From Thereva unica (taxonomy: Eukaryota > Arthropoda > Insecta > Diptera > Therevidae), in the NCBI GenBank assembly GCA_949987705.1, contig OX465283.1, positions 95,715,813-95,779,812 of the forward strand: a stretch of 64,000 nucleotides of DNA, in the 5' to 3' direction. Every line of letters begins with the position of its first letter. The stretch's first letter is position 1. The notes below the pieces were generated by a model. The model saw nothing but the letters and a program-made list of their open reading frames with translations. It was not told the origin of the DNA and did no database searches. This document shows, piece by piece, positions 21,945 to 33,181 of this stretch. The translations under genes and the position numbers were made by a program.

Positions 21945-24900
21945 GCTCGCCCGTGTTCCCTACCCATTCTACCTATACACCTGATATGACTATCATCAGC
22001 GACTTTACGTCAACTGATGCTCTTCCTGTTTTTCCCTCTGAGGAGGTTAAACTTTCATTCCTTTCCCGTTGGAAGAGATATATCTCCACTCGTGCCCGCA
22101 TCTTTTCGGAGCCACCTTTCGTGGACTCCCTCACTTCCAAGCGCACCCCTCCCCAAATTAGAGTACGAGCTAAGGAGAAGCGACAATGTTTGCAGAAAAT
22201 TGTTTCTGCCTTCATCTCGGATTCGTCAGATCCTCGTCTGTTTACGAAGGTCCTCATAGCTAACGAGGAAGTGGTTGGGTTGTTGGACAGTGGTGCCACT
22301 GTTAGCTGTCTGGGAAGAGATGCCGAAGCGTTTCTAGCTAGTCATCCCGAAGTGACAGTCTACACTTTGCGCTCTGTAGTGCATACTGCTGACGGGGCTC
22401 CGCAGAGACTTTGCGGTTATATTCGAGTTCCGATATCCTTTGGAGGAAGGACCCGTGATATAACCATCTATGTGGTGCCCAGTCTCAGCCAGAGACTGTA
22501 CCTAGGGATGGATTTTTGGAATCTTTTCGGCCTAGCTCCCCAAATAGTCGGCGAGATAAACGCTCCATCCGTGTCTGCAAAAATGCACGACTTAACGTCC
22601 ACGCAATGCGAACGGTTGGAACGCGTCAAGGCCAGATTTCCCTCTTTTGATGTCTTCGGACTGGGAAAGACTAACCTGGAGGAACACGTCATTGACACCG
22701 GTGACTCAGTTCCTATCAAACAGAGGCATTATCCGGTCTCACCCGCTGTACAACAGCTGATGTATGGTGAGTTGGACAGGATGCTGTCGCTGGGTGTGAT
22801 TGAGCCATCAAATAGTCCCTGGAATTCTCCAGTGGTGTTGGTTCGTAAACCAGGTAAGGTCCGCCTGTGCCTTGACTCTCGCAAGGTGAACAGTGTCACT
22901 ATCAAAGACGCCTATCCACTTCCACACATTGATGGTCTACTTGGTCGTCTTCAAGACACCAAGTTCATCACGAGTTTAGACCTGAAGGACGCCTTCTGGC
23001 AAATCCCTTTAGAGAAGAAGTCGCGAGAGCGGACAGCTTTTACTGTCCCTGGTCGTCCACTGTACCAGTTCACAGTTATGCCTTTCGGCTTGTGCAACGC
23101 CCCACAGCGCATGTGTCGCTTGATGGATAAAGCCATCCCGGGCCATTTACGTGAAAACGTTTTTGTCTATCTGGACGACCTGCTCATAGTTTCACCTGAC
23201 TTTGACTCCCACCTAAAGCTTCTGGACGAAGTCGCCAGCTGTCTCCGTCGTGCGGGTTTAACCATCAATTTATCTAAAAGCAAATTTTGCGTGACTGAAG
23301 TGAAGTATCTCGGCTTCATAATCGGTGATGGGACTCTGAAAACCGATCCTAATAAGGTGACGGCCATCATGGACTTCCCAACTCCGAAGTCTCATAAGCA
23401 GACCCGGAGGTTTTTGGGAATGACCGGATGGTATCAGCGTTTTATACCCAATTATGCTAGCGTGGCTTCTCCAATCACGGATTGTTTGAAGTCTAAATCT
23501 TTTAGTTGGACTGATGAGGCCCAGCAGGCGTTCGAGACTTTGAAAAAGCTGATGACAGAAGCTCCTCTTTTAGTCACTCCAGATTTTTCTAAGCCTTTCT
23601 ATATTCAGTGCGATGCCAGCAGGACTGGTGTAGGTAGTGTGCTTTTTCAAAAGGACATGGATGGAGGAGAACATCCGATTGCTTATATGTCCAAGAAATT
23701 GAACGGAGCACAACGGAACTACACCATTACTGAGCTCGAATGCTACGCAGCCGTGCTGAGTATAAAGAAGTTTAGAGCGTATGTTGAGGGACAGACTTTC
23801 ACGGTCATTACTGACCATGCAAGTCTAAAATGGCTCATGAGCCAGAAGGAGCTGAACGGTCGTTTAGCCCGGTGGAGTCTTAAGCTTCAGGGGTTCGACT
23901 TTACAATCGAACATCGTAAAGGCACCCACAATGTGGTTCCCGATGCCTTGTCACGCATGGATTGCGTTGACGAATTGTCCTTGTGTTTCGACGTGGACTT
24001 AAATGCCCCGTCTTTCAAGTCCCCTGAATATCTTCGTCTGGGTGATAGCCTCAGGCAAGCCTCACCGCAGCTACCAGACCTGCGAGTTGAAGATGGGTAC
24101 GTTTTCAAGCGTACATCACCACGTACTGGAAACCCGATTGTTGACGACCTGACATGGAAGTTGTGGATTCCGATGGAATTGACCGCGTCGCTCGTCGAAT
24201 CGTATCATTCGCCTCCCCAAGCGTCGCATGGTGGAGTAGGGAAAACCCTAGCCCGATTGCGATGTAAGTACTTTTGGCCAGGTATGGCAAAACAAGTTCG
24301 GGAGTTCATCGCCAAGTGTGATGTCTGCAAAACCACCAAAGCCCCCAGCTCAGTACTTCGACCACCTATGGGAAACCCCATGGATGTGTCGAGGCCGTTC
24401 CAATTTTTATACGTCGATTTCTTAGGTCCTTATCCCAGGTCGAAGAAAGGCCACACGGCAGTATTTGTTGTATTGGATGCATTCACCAAGTTTGTCTTCC
24501 TGCACCCCGTGTCCGCTGAGACCACGGCGGTGTCCGTCAAGTTTCTCGAGCAAACTATCTTTCATACCTTTGGAGTTCCTGAAACGGTCTTCTCCGACAA
24601 TGGTCGGCAATTCACCTCCAAAGAGTTTGCTAAATTGTTGACCGACTATGGCGTACAACATGTGCGCACGGCTGTATATTCGCCTCACCCTAACGCTTCC
24701 GAGCGGGTGAATAGATCCATCCTAACCGCCATTAGGGCGTATTTAAAGGAGGATCATCGTGAGTGGGATAGACATCTGTCGTCCATAGAATGTGCTCTTC
24801 GTAGTACCCACCACGAGGCGATCGGCATGTCCCCGTATCAGGCCCTGTTTGGTAGCCATATGATCCTGCACGGATCAGCATATCCAGTCCTGAAGAAACT

Positions 24901-25234
24901 GAACGTTTTACAGGAGGGTGACATAGCTTTTCTACCATTGACGGACAAAATGCAGATGCTTCGTGAGCGGATTGCTGTTAATTTAGCCGCCGCACACATC
25001 AGACATAAAACCCAATACAACTTGCGGTGTCGTGTGGGCAGTTTTCGTCCCGGAGATGAGGTTTACCGGAGAACTTTCTGGGTGAGTAACCGAGCGGGTC
25101 GTTTCAGTGCCAAATTGGCACCCCGGTTTCTGAAAGCTCGGATACGTGAGAAAATTGGAACCAGCTTGTACGAGCTGGAGGATTTGGCAGGTAAGAGCAT
25201 CGGGGTATATCACGCCAAGGACATACGTCGTTGA
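21773..25234 (+). CDS. pol: G1 pol polyprotein: protease, RT, RNase H, integrase
   Basis: The frame is minus-one relative to gag. Order: protease with LLDSGATVSCLG; RT with LCLDSRKVN, MPFGLCNAPQ and YLDDLLIVS (catalytic DD); RNase H with CDASRTGVGSVLF and TELECYAAV; integrase zinc finger HSPPQASHGG...CDVC; integrase core with DFLGPYPRS, FSDNGRQFTS and NASERVNRS supplying D, D and E; then a C-terminal YELEDLAGKSIGVYHAKDI tail. No stop or frameshift is seen across 1,153 codons. Translation probably starts by frameshifting at 21893-21899, so the first residues of this open frame are not used independently. Confidence 0.93.
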   Translation: MLELPATGSSIYGLPVGNSWPVLLQVWQARSRHTSVPHLPGKPERGCETVRESAPELSSPVFPTHSTYTPDMTIISDFTSTDALPVFPSEEVKLSFLSRWKRYISTRARIFSEPPFVDSLTSKRTPPQIRVRAKEKRQCLQKIVSAFISDSSDPRLFTKVLIANEEVVGLLDSGATVSCLGRDAEAFLASHPEVTVYTLRSVVHTADGAPQRLCGYIRVPISFGGRTRDITIYVVPSLSQRLYLGMDFWNLFGLAPQIVGEINAPSVSAKMHDLTSTQCERLERVKARFPSFDVFGLGKTNLEEHVIDTGDSVPIKQRHYPVSPAVQQLMYGELDRMLSLGVIEPSNSPWNSPVVLVRKPGKVRLCLDSRKVNSVTIKDAYPLPHIDGLLGRLQDTKFITSLDLKDAFWQIPLEKKSRERTAFTVPGRPLYQFTVMPFGLCNAPQRMCRLMDKAIPGHLRENVFVYLDDLLIVSPDFDSHLKLLDEVASCLRRAGLTINLSKSKFCVTEVKYLGFIIGDGTLKTDPNKVTAIMDFPTPKSHKQTRRFLGMTGWYQRFIPNYASVASPITDCLKSKSFSWTDEAQQAFETLKKLMTEAPLLVTPDFSKPFYIQCDASRTGVGSVLFQKDMDGGEHPIAYMSKKLNGAQRNYTITELECYAAVLSIKKFRAYVEGQTFTVITDHASLKWLMSQKELNGRLARWSLKLQGFDFTIEHRKGTHNVVPDALSRMDCVDELSLCFDVDLNAPSFKSPEYLRLGDSLRQASPQLPDLRVEDGYVFKRTSPRTGNPIVDDLTWKLWIPMELTASLVESYHSPPQASHGGVGKTLARLRCKYFWPGMAKQVREFIAKCDVCKTTKAPSSVLRPPMGNPMDVSRPFQFLYVDFLGPYPRSKKGHTAVFVVLDAFTKFVFLHPVSAETTAVSVKFLEQTIFHTFGVPETVFSDNGRQFTSKEFAKLLTDYGVQHVRTAVYSPHPNASERVNRSILTAIRAYLKEDHREWDRHLSSIECALRSTHHEAIGMSPYQALFGSHMILHGSAYPVLKKLNVLQEGDIAFLPLTDKMQMLRERIAVNLAAAHIRHKTQYNLRCRVGSFRPGDEVYRRTFWVSNRAGRFSAKLAPRFLKARIREKIGTSLYELEDLAGKSIGVYHAKDIRR
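21893..21899 (+). promoter_or_regulatory. candidate -1 ribosomal frameshift site, G1 gag-pol
   Basis: The heptamer GGGAAAC sits in the right phase: gag codons read caG-GGA-AAC, and a one-base backward slip enters the pol frame. GC-rich sequence with short possible stems (GCGG with CCGC) follows at once. The same heptamer is found at the gag-pol overlap of the endogenous retrovirus at 40277-40283. Confidence 0.7.
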
Positions 25235-26005
25235 TTTTCCTCAAGGGGTCCTCTTCACCTTTTGATTTTTGGTCAGGCGTAGGTTTCCCTCGGCGAATTA
25301 GTTGCCTGTCGTCCTACTGGGGAACTCCATGCAATGTGGGATTGCGTGAGATTAACTCCATGGTACGAGGGGAAACTGGTTCGGGCGAGAATTTCTGAAA
25401 GATTAGAGGAGCCGGAAGGGGACAATATGGAATTGCCTTCAGCCGGATCCTTGACCTTCCAGATATTCTTTCGAGAGAACCTGCAGACTGTCCAACGGTC
25501 AACAGGTTTGTATACACTCCTCACACTGTCCTTCCTCTTCGGTCAGTCTGGAGAATATCTCTCAGCAGACAGTTTGACTATCGTTTCACCGGGGGGAGTC
25601 AAAGGCAATGTGGTATTGCTGGAGACTGGCCCGGTGGAGCGAGAGCAACCCGGGTTTGTACGAAATGTTTGGAGACTTGTTGATATCCGTCGGGGGACAA
25701 TGTGGTATTGTCTTCCGCCTGTTATTCGCAACTCCAAATATTTCTCCGGGAGTTTGTTCAGACTGGCCATCGCAACTTACGGTTGCAAGCATGAACCTAA
25801 ATTACAGTTAGCTTTTCACTCGTTTCTTATATTACCAACTAGTTCACGTATGCCCGGCTAACTCACTAGAGCATGAGACTCCTATTCTCAGGTCGTGAGT
25901 CGAGACCCACATTGGCGCCAACAAATTAGGTCTTATGGCATAAAAACCGTCCGTTTTTTTCGGCTCCTCACTGCCTCGCGAGTCGGCCTTGTGGACCCGA
26001 GGGTA
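25235..26005 (+). repeat. G1 post-pol region: imperfect tandem duplication, unit about 275 bp
   Basis: The stretch between pol and the 3' LTR holds no env. Two diverged units are seen, about 25300-25560 and 25575-25840. CAATGTGGNATTG occurs near the start of each and a related GACAATRTGG block follows in each (25423 and 25694). The frame is open for 175 codons at 25334-25861, but no motif is recognised and the repeat structure argues against a gene. Confidence 0.65.
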
Positions 26006-27734
26006 TGTAACGGTCGGTCGGAAAATTTATTTTGATTGGGGAATTTAGTGTGGGAATCACCCTGTAGGCAAGGGGAAATTTACTGTAAATTACTTGGGAT
26101 GAAAAGGAAAATTTAAACAGGAGAGGCGAGAACAAAAAAATAGGGGAGTCAGTCAGAAAAAATTAGGAGGAAAGGGGGTTGAATTTTTTTAAGTTGGGAG
26201 GAAAATTTCTTTATATATCGGAAAGGACAAATAAAGTTACAAGTTTGTTTGAATAATAATATTCAAAATTAAAAGAAGAAAAGAAAATTCCCTACCGCAA
26301 GCGAAAACAAAAAATTTTGTAACTTTGAACTGCGAAAGTTATTCAATAAAATTGATGCTACAAGGGCTCTGAATGAATGCGGCGGACTGACTGAAGGATG
26401 TCTCATGGTGTGTTCATTGAATTACGATAGGTCATCTAGAGAGGAACAGAAATACGTGTGGTCCCACCCACAATAAGAGGAAGAAGATTGGTGTGGACGG
26501 GTGCAGGCAAACGTCAACGATTTCTTATGTATGGTGTTGTTTTGGTCAGTATCCCATTGATGTCAACTGAAGTTTTTTTGGGTGGAGGAAGTGCCCGAGC
26601 TGGTTGTGGTGACATGGATGGTGGTAATCTGTGTTTATTTGAATAATCTCTTGGTTAACTTATTTACTGAACAAGTCATACACATTTGGTTATTTGACTA
26701 GTTGCTTACCTGGTTATATACACTAATAATGAGAAATGGTTGCTTGTTGAAGGAAGTTGAAGGCATATATTGCGTACGTTTTTATAGAATCTAATTTATG
26801 AAAATGGTGGTCGTATCTTATTACCAGTGATGGTTTTTGGTTACATTTTTTCCGTGAATACACCACTATATAAAAGGAAATATATCTATAAACCATAAAT
26901 AGAAAAAAATAATAAACAAAAAGAGAAAAAAAAACACACACAAAATACACTAAAATAAAATAAACAAATAATTTTCATGCTTAATTTAATACCTTTATTA
27001 CTAAAATAATCATTTTAATCGTAGTTAGTATTAACTTTATAATCTTATTTATAATTATTTATGGATTTATTTTACTTATTTATGAATTTATTTTGCTCCT
27101 TGTTGGAGGTATTTTATTCTTTTGTTGTTTCTGGGCAATATGTTCTTCCTGAAATTAAACCTGTGTGAGTGAATTTGTAAAAATACGAGGCGTGTTTGGT
27201 ACCAATACGGCGCGTGTTTCAAAGAATTTTTTTTGAACGAAATTGTCTAGACACATGTAATAGTAGAACAAAAATTTGGTTTGTGTTGCATCTGGCATAT
27301 ATTGATTATTGTCATAACTTCTTCTCGTATTATTGTGTTGTCCTTTTTTTCTTAAATAAAACAAAAAAACAAAAAAATTTATAATGAGTAACATAAATTG
27401 GTAAATTTTTTTGGTGGAATGGTTGAGGGGGGGATCATTTCTTTTCAGGGTTTGACGCGGCTCAGGCGATGACCTGAGAATGATGGACGGAAGTCAAAGT
27501 TGCACAGACACAGGTAAGTGGTGAACCAACCGCGGTAAGCCCCGGCCACACACCCCACGACCCCTCCGGCGAGCTAGCTAACTCCGTGTGGCCGGCGTAG
27601 GAGTTCCGGATTTTCTTTGTATTTCTTATGTATGGTGTTGGCTCCTTGGCCATTCTCTTCAGGGCTTATGGCTAAGGGGGTGACACCTCGCATAAGTGGC
27701 GCCCAATAAATGGTCGCGCCATTATGCTGTTACA
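26006..27734 (+). repeat. 3' LTR of G1
   Basis: It has the same 1,729 bp length, ends and internal sequence as the 5' LTR as far as I could compare. It is followed by the second copy of the CATG target duplication at 27735-27738. Confidence 0.95.
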
Positions 27735-27738
27735 CATG

Positions 27739-28548
27739 TATGCAGATGATGTCCAAATTTATTCAAATAGTCCCATTGGATTGGTAGAGAACTGTGTGCA
27801 TAACATTAATGCCGATTTGGAGCGTATCTATCAATGGTCTTTATCCAACCACTTACTGCTTAATGCTTCTAAATCCTGTTGCATTCCAATGTATAGAAAT
27901 CAGTTAGACACTTCTTTCCTTCCACCTATCATTCTCATGAATACTTTCTTACCCTACCAACTTCGAGTCAAAAATCTAGGTGTCCATCTGAACTCACAGT
28001 TAACCTGCTGTGATCAGGTGTCTCATACCCTATCTAAAGTATATGGTATTTTGCGGCGCCTGTGGTTGTACGCTTCCGTTCTGCTCCTAGGAACTCGTTC
28101 AAAGTTAATTAAAACTCTAATTTTACCGCACTTCACGTACGCTAGCTTAATCTTTCCTTTTCTCGACGCATCATGCCGTGATAAACTCAATGTAGGCTTT
28201 AATGATTGTACTAGGTTTGTTTACAATCTTCGCAGATCTGACCATATAAGTCGATATCGTACTTCCGTTCTGGGGTGCACACTTGAAGTGTACTATTCGA
28301 TCAAGGCAATGACATTCATTTACAAACTCTTGCACTCCGACCGTCCATCACACCTCCATGAATATCTTCGATTTGGTCGTACGACTAGAAGAATACTATT
28401 TATCCTTCCTAGATTCTCCCACTTAGTTGCGCAGAAATCTTTTTTTGTTCATTCTACCCAGTTATGGAACAGTTTACCCGCCGATATACAGAATGCGGGG
28501 TCATTAAATGTGTTCAGGAAACCTATCTTCAGCCACTTTACTAGTTAA
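27739..28548 (+). pseudogene. LINE A ORF2, C-terminal part starting at YADD
   Basis: The RT frame resumes right after the G1 target duplication with YADDVQIYSN (motif C). RT motif D and thumb sequence follow (LNASKSCCIPMYRNQ, LGVHLNSQL). The C-terminus ends in LWNSLPADIQ and VFRKPIFSHF, typical of Jockey-group ORF2. It is separated by 9.8 kb from its N-terminal half, so it is not functional. The 3' UTR and tail run from 28549 to 28753. Confidence 0.88.
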
Positions 28549-28761
28549 CAATATTTCTTCAGCTCATTTATTTATTTTGCACTTATATTAGTTTGTTTTT
28601 CATTCTCCCTTACTTTTATACATTTCACAATTGTTTCGTTTTGTTTTAATTTGTTTAAATTGCCATATTCTTAAGTACATACGCTTTTAGCGGTAAAAGA
28701 TAATGTAATCTTGATGTACTAAAATTAAAATAAATAAATAAAATAAAAAAAAATCTTTATC

Positions 28762-29714
28762 TTTCCGTTGTTCTATTTCTTCGAATGATTGAGGAACATC
28801 GTCCACATAGCTTTCCGCACACATTGCACTGCAGGCCATTTCATAGTCATTCATCCAAATTGGTGCTTTTCTTTCACGAGTTGTTCTTGTTATCCCGGGT
28901 TCTCCTGTTTCACATGTTTCATCTACATTTCCTTCGTGAATCTAACAGCTAACATTTGTTTCTTCTTCTAGACCATTATCTAGATGCCTTGTTGCTGGAT
29001 TTATTTCATCTTGTTTGCTTGTGCCACGGTCAATTTCAACGGTGACCTGTTCCATTTCTTCTTTAGATGAATTAAAATTGTTTTCATCAAATATAACAGA
29101 TAACATTTTTTACTTTTTGAGTCAAATTTACCTCTAAACATTTTGGGTATATGTAGATGAGCGACACAACCAAAGATCCGCAGCTTTGACACATTCGCCT
29201 TCACAATTCAGCTGGTGTTTTTCCTTCCTTCAACGCTTTAGTTGTCCGCCTATTTAATACATAAGTTGCTGCTAACACAGCTTCATTCCACAGCATTTTG
29301 TCCAAATTTGAGTTTAATAGCATTGCTCTCGCCGTTTCCACTATTGATCTGTTCATTCTTTCTGCTTTGCCGTTTTGTTCAGGGGTGTACGTCATCGTGT
29401 ATTACACACGAATGCCTTTCTTTGAACAAAATTCACGAAAGTCATTGTTGATGTATTCGGTTTCATTGTCTGATCTTAATCGAGATATTTTCCTTTCAAA
29501 GTGAGCTGTCACCATGCCTTCATATTCCTTAAACAGTTCAGGTACTTCTGATTTCCTTTCTAACAGGTACGTCATAGTGAAATGTGTATAGTCGTCGATG
29601 AAGGTAAAGAAGTAATTTTTGTTATTCCACGATGTAGGTGTAATTGGTCCACAAACATCTGTATGCACCAGTGCAATCAGTTTGGAGATACGATGACAGT
29701 CTGTTACTAAGAGC
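28762..29714 (-). pseudogene. copia A pol: integrase region, broken
   Basis: On the minus strand the integrase core reads HTDVCGPITP (first Asp), FTFIDDYTHF, RSDNETEY (second Asp) and TPEQNGKAERMNRS (Glu region), followed by MLWNEAVLAATYVLNR and LRIFGCVAHLHIP. A stop lies between the second Asp region and the Glu region near 29397, and a frameshift near 29100 scrambles the linker to RT. The end next to LINE A reads PQSFEEIEQRKD and continues, after removal of the LINE, into the RT segment at 15949. Confidence 0.85.
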
Positions 29715-29718
29715 ATAT

Positions 29719-30651
29719 GGGTGATTGTCATGAAATGGGGGTAGTGGCTGGCTGGCCGTTGTTCTCTAGCTACAACGCCTCAAACAAATTTTTTCTGGGG
29801 TGAAAATCTCCATCCAGTAATAAAACATTCTCTCCTTCATCGCCCCCCGCGGCAAGCACTCTTGAACAAAATGGCGGCCCTTCGACCACCGAAAATGTCG
29901 CCTCCGTAACCTGTCCATTTTCCGCTTTTACGTCACGGGACTACGTTTACGGAAAAACAGTGCATTATTGCCGCGCGCCTAGGGTCTCAAACGATAGCAG
30001 CAGTATTCCGAAACTGATCACCGGTATGTATTACGCGGGCGGATACCTGCTTAGTTAGATGTCAGTGTTTACATTCTGACTGTTGTTTGTTGCAAATTTC
30101 AATAAAAACTATAAAAATAGCGCACACGCAACGACAAATTGGTTGTCAAGTGGCACTAAGTAGTGAAACCGAATCGTCACAAGTTTCTTTATGAATGTTT
30201 ATCCTCGCCGGACGTTTAGACTGTGAACAATTTATAAACAAGAGAGCAACCCTCAAGAAAATTATCGAAGAAAAAAAAACTGTCGCCTCCGTAATGTGTG
30301 TTTTCGTTGTGATATGTGTTGCAAATCTCTTTTAACTCGGTTCGGTATATTTGTTTGCATTTGTAGAGCAAGCAAATTTTCGGAAAAATTGTTTGCTCTC
30401 ATTGATCATGAAAGCGACGGATTTTTCGATGAAATGTCGCTACCGTAATTGTCGCCTCCGAAGCCATATAATTTCGGCTTTTCGATATAAACTTCTCACT
30501 GTCTATACCTCGTGTGTATTTATGTGGAAATATACAGAAAGTACTTCAAAATAATGTTGAAAACACATGAGAAAATTTTTTTTCAGCACTTTTTTTTTGT
30601 TCACAAATTTTTGTTCAAATCTCAAAAACTCCCATTTCATGACAATCACCC
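29719..30651. mobile_element. non-coding TIR element in copia A
   Basis: The ends GGGTGATTGTCATGAAATGG (from 29719) and their reverse complement (to 30651) form a TIR of at least 21 bp. ATAT flanks both sides (29715-29718 and 30652-30655), a probable 4-bp target duplication. The 933-bp interior has no supported ORF but repeats the motif TGTCGCYWCCGTAA at about 29898, 30281 and 30435, with a fourth near match TGTCGCCTCCGAAG at about 30449. The superfamily is not known. Confidence 0.75.
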
Positions 30652-30803
30652 ATATAGTCCGTTCCAATAATTTTCTAGACCGTGCTATTCCGCTAGTTTT
30701 TCTTAGTTTTTTTGTTTTACCTGTGTTTCGTTTTTAACAAACGTCTCTCGGTCGTTCGATTTATCCGATATCTACTATTTGTTAAAAAATATTAAATTAC
30801 GGC

Positions 30804-31459
30804 ATTGGAAAGATTCCTGCCCAAAAGTCTTCGTCTGGAGCATCATCTTCCGGAGCAACGGCACAATCTAGCCCGGCACTCACCAGATCCACTTCCACGA
30901 AGCAGTCAAACAACAATTTAGCTGCCTCCAGCAAGAAATCCCGATCCTGCTCCATCTCATCTACTGACAGTTTCGATTTGTTGGAGAGGAAATTGGAGAG
31001 AAGCTTGTCGCTCATTGTTACGGAAAAATTTTCTGAATTTGAAGAGCGCTTTATGTTGTGCATCGATCATATCATAAACAATATTAATGCTGACATTACT
31101 AAATTGCGCTCCGAATTGGAAAGCGTAAGAACTTAGCTCCAAGCCGCTCGTCAGGATATTGATGACCTCAACAGGGAAAAGCGATTAACTGATGCAATTT
31201 TAACAGGGATTCCGTGCGTGTCTAACGAGCAGCCGCAACAACTTCTGGAATGTGTCTCTGCGGCTATCGGGCACAATCTATCGCCATTCTCCTGTGCATT
31301 TCGCACTGGATCTGCAGCCAAAATAAAGCCGCTGATAGTAAAGTTCCCATCAGCCGCTGAGCAGAGAGTTCTTCTAGACAAATTTAGGAAGTACGGTAAA
31401 CTGAAATTGAATCAGATCTCCCCAGGTTTCTCGTCGGATAGCAGAGTGTATGCCTTTGA
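30804..31459 (+). pseudogene. LINE B ORF1, N-terminal part
   Basis: The open stretch begins GKIPAQKSSSGASSSG at an ATT where an ATG would be expected. It continues through a Ser/Lys-rich region and a helical stretch (EFEERFMLCIDHI, KLRSELESVR), then FRTGSAAKIKPLIVKF and LLDKFRKYGKLKL. An in-frame TAG at 31134-31136 breaks it. The layout, with a coiled coil before a basic conserved domain, fits the ORF1 RNA-binding protein of Jockey-group LINEs. The frame is cut by MITE A at 31460 and resumes at 44307. Confidence 0.7.
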
Positions 31460-31771
31460 GCCAAATTACACGACCTATCACTTTCCCAGACTCACTTTCC
31501 AATCACTTCCAATAAACCGGTTTTTTAGACAAGGGGGCGACAAGGGAAGTGCATGTGTTAGTCTCACTTGTGAATCCAAGAAAAATTTCGGTCTCACAGC
31601 AAATTACACTAACACAAGCATAACTTTCTTCGCTGGGACTGCGATAATTATAAGAATTTTTGTTGTTTTGTGCACAACCACAAAGACAATAGAATTGTTA
31701 CACGGAAAAGAGGCAGAAATTTAAATGCACCGTGTAATACTCAAATTTTACACAGACAGGTTTGACGTGAG

Positions 31772-33010
31772 TGTTATATGTCAAATTTCTCTATATTCCA
31801 ATTTACTATATTCAATCTTTTACACTTACACCACAAAAATTTATTTATAATTCGTTTTTAATAATTCAACAATTTAAATTCAAAACACCACACAAATTTG
31901 TCATATATTTTGTTTTTAACAACTAAACAATTTGAATTACTATGTTACCTGTCTTATGAATACACTAGGTATATTCAAAATAGAAATTAACTCTCCTTGT
32001 TATATAATAATTTTTCAATATTCCAATTTGTTATATTCAATGGTTTACACCACAAAAATTTGCTTATAATTTGTTTTTGATAATTCGATAATTTAAATTT
32101 AAAACACCACACAAATTATTAAAATTTCTTCAAGGAAAATAAACTACATACAAACGTTACACTTTAAAAATTACGAGCAAAGAAAAATGCCCGCCTGTTA
32201 CCAGTTAACTTAAAACTCTTCTTTTAAAATTAAAAAATAAGGACTACAATGTAAATTACTATGTTGTTATATGATAATTTTCCGATATTCCAATTTGTTA
32301 TACAATGTTTTACACCACACAAATTTGTTTATAATTCGTTTTTAATAATTCAACAATTTAAATTTAAAACACCACACAAATTATTAAAATTTCTTCAAGG
32401 GGAATAAACTACATAAAAATGTTACACTTTAAAAATTACGAGCAAAGAAAAATGCCCGCCTGTTACTAGTTAACTTAAAACTCTTCTTTTTAAAATTAAA
32501 AAATAATGACAACGCCCGCCGAATTGAGCTAGTACGTAATACAATAATTAACTGAAAGCGCCCGCTCGCGCTCGTGGTTTAGACAACACTTGACAAAATC
32601 AAATTTTCACCCGCCGGTGGTGGCATGGAAAATTGTCCACCGGCTGGGAAAAACGCGCCCTTGAACTTTTTCCCACCTGCGCAACTTGCTTACCGCGCGT
32701 TTCTCACGCAGCGTATTGCAAGTTGCGCTAGATCGGGTGGGTCAAGTTTCGTTATATTTTAGACGTTTTTAAATTAGCCCCCAAAGGATATTATGAAGTG
32801 ATTCCCAAGTTGAGGATTTTCGCTTACTTGCATTTCTCATAATTCTTGGAAATCTCTTTGAACATTAAAATGTCGTTAAATGTCTTTGAGCATTAGAAGT
32901 TTCTCCCAACGTAACCCGATACCTCTGCTGATAAGGTATTGGGTTTTCGTTCGGTACTTGTGCTGGCGAGTTGTTTATTAGACTTTTTTTGTGTCTTATT
33001 TTATGTAACA
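31772..33010 (-). repeat. 3' LTR of the endogenous retrovirus
   Basis: The LTR runs TGTTATATG...TATGTAACA in plus-strand reading and is 1,239 bp. Internally it contains a duplicated AT-rich block (TTTAAAACACCACACAAAT repeats near 32100 and 32360). It lacks the MITE found in the other LTR. Just inside the element, ACCCCCAAGGAG on the minus strand (33011-33022) is the likely plus-strand primer region. Confidence 0.93.
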
Positions 33011-33181
33011 CTCCTTGGGGGTACCGAAAAGAACAAGGCGTCGTCGTGAAACAAAGGCGTCTTGTTCGTTTGAAATTCTTTGGTTTTGTTTACGTTGCAT
33101 TTTCTGGTGTGATAAGGGGCTCTAGATTTGTCCCGTTCGTGTGGACGTTAAGTTGCAGTTTAACGTCTGTGGCATTATGAG

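Larger units (their letters stand above)
17946..27734 (+). mobile_element. Ty3/gypsy element G1, young and structurally complete
   Basis: Two 1,729-bp LTRs flank gag and pol. A 4-bp target duplication CATG is present at 17942-17945 and 27735-27738. The LTRs appear identical in every stretch compared, and all the small open frames in them are identical. Gag and pol are open and are joined by a minus-one overlap. There is no env. Long LTRs together with this pol suggest an Osvaldo/Ulysses-like lineage, but that placement is inference. The insertion lies inside the YADD motif of LINE A. Confidence 0.93.
15957..28753 (+). mobile_element. LINE A (Jockey/CR1 group), split by gypsy element G1
   Basis: The LINE inserted in copia A. 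An imperfect target duplication flanks it: ATCTTAT at 15950-15956 and ATCTTTAT at about 28754-28761. ORF2 runs from the 5' end to 28548 apart from the G1 insertion at 17946-27738, followed by a 3' UTR of about 200 bases and an AAATAAATAAAA-rich tail. There is no ORF1 or leader, so it is 5'-truncated close to the start of ORF2. Confidence 0.82.
14395..30700 (-). mobile_element. Ty1/copia retrotransposon A, decayed and split by insertions
   Basis: Integrase (28762-29714) and RT-RNase H (14457-15949) segments on the minus strand belong to one element. It was split by LINE A, which is flanked by an imperfect target duplication of the copia sequence, and by a TIR element at 29719-30651. At the left a polypurine run (GAGGGGAGTA on the minus strand, near 14450-14460) and about 55 bp of LTR remain before the TA repeat. 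The gag and protease part to the right of about 30700 was not found. Frameshifts and stops show it is old. Confidence 0.8.

Noticed and set aside
25334..25861. 175-codon ORF after G1 pol as a possible env
   Set aside because: No signal peptide, cleavage site or membrane anchor is seen, and the region is a diverged tandem duplication.
30797..31063. 88-codon minus-strand ORF
   Set aside because: It is antisense to LINE B ORF1 and has no recognised motif.
31218..31724. 168-codon plus-strand ORF as one protein
   Set aside because: Only the part up to 31459 is LINE B ORF1; the rest reads into MITE A by chance.
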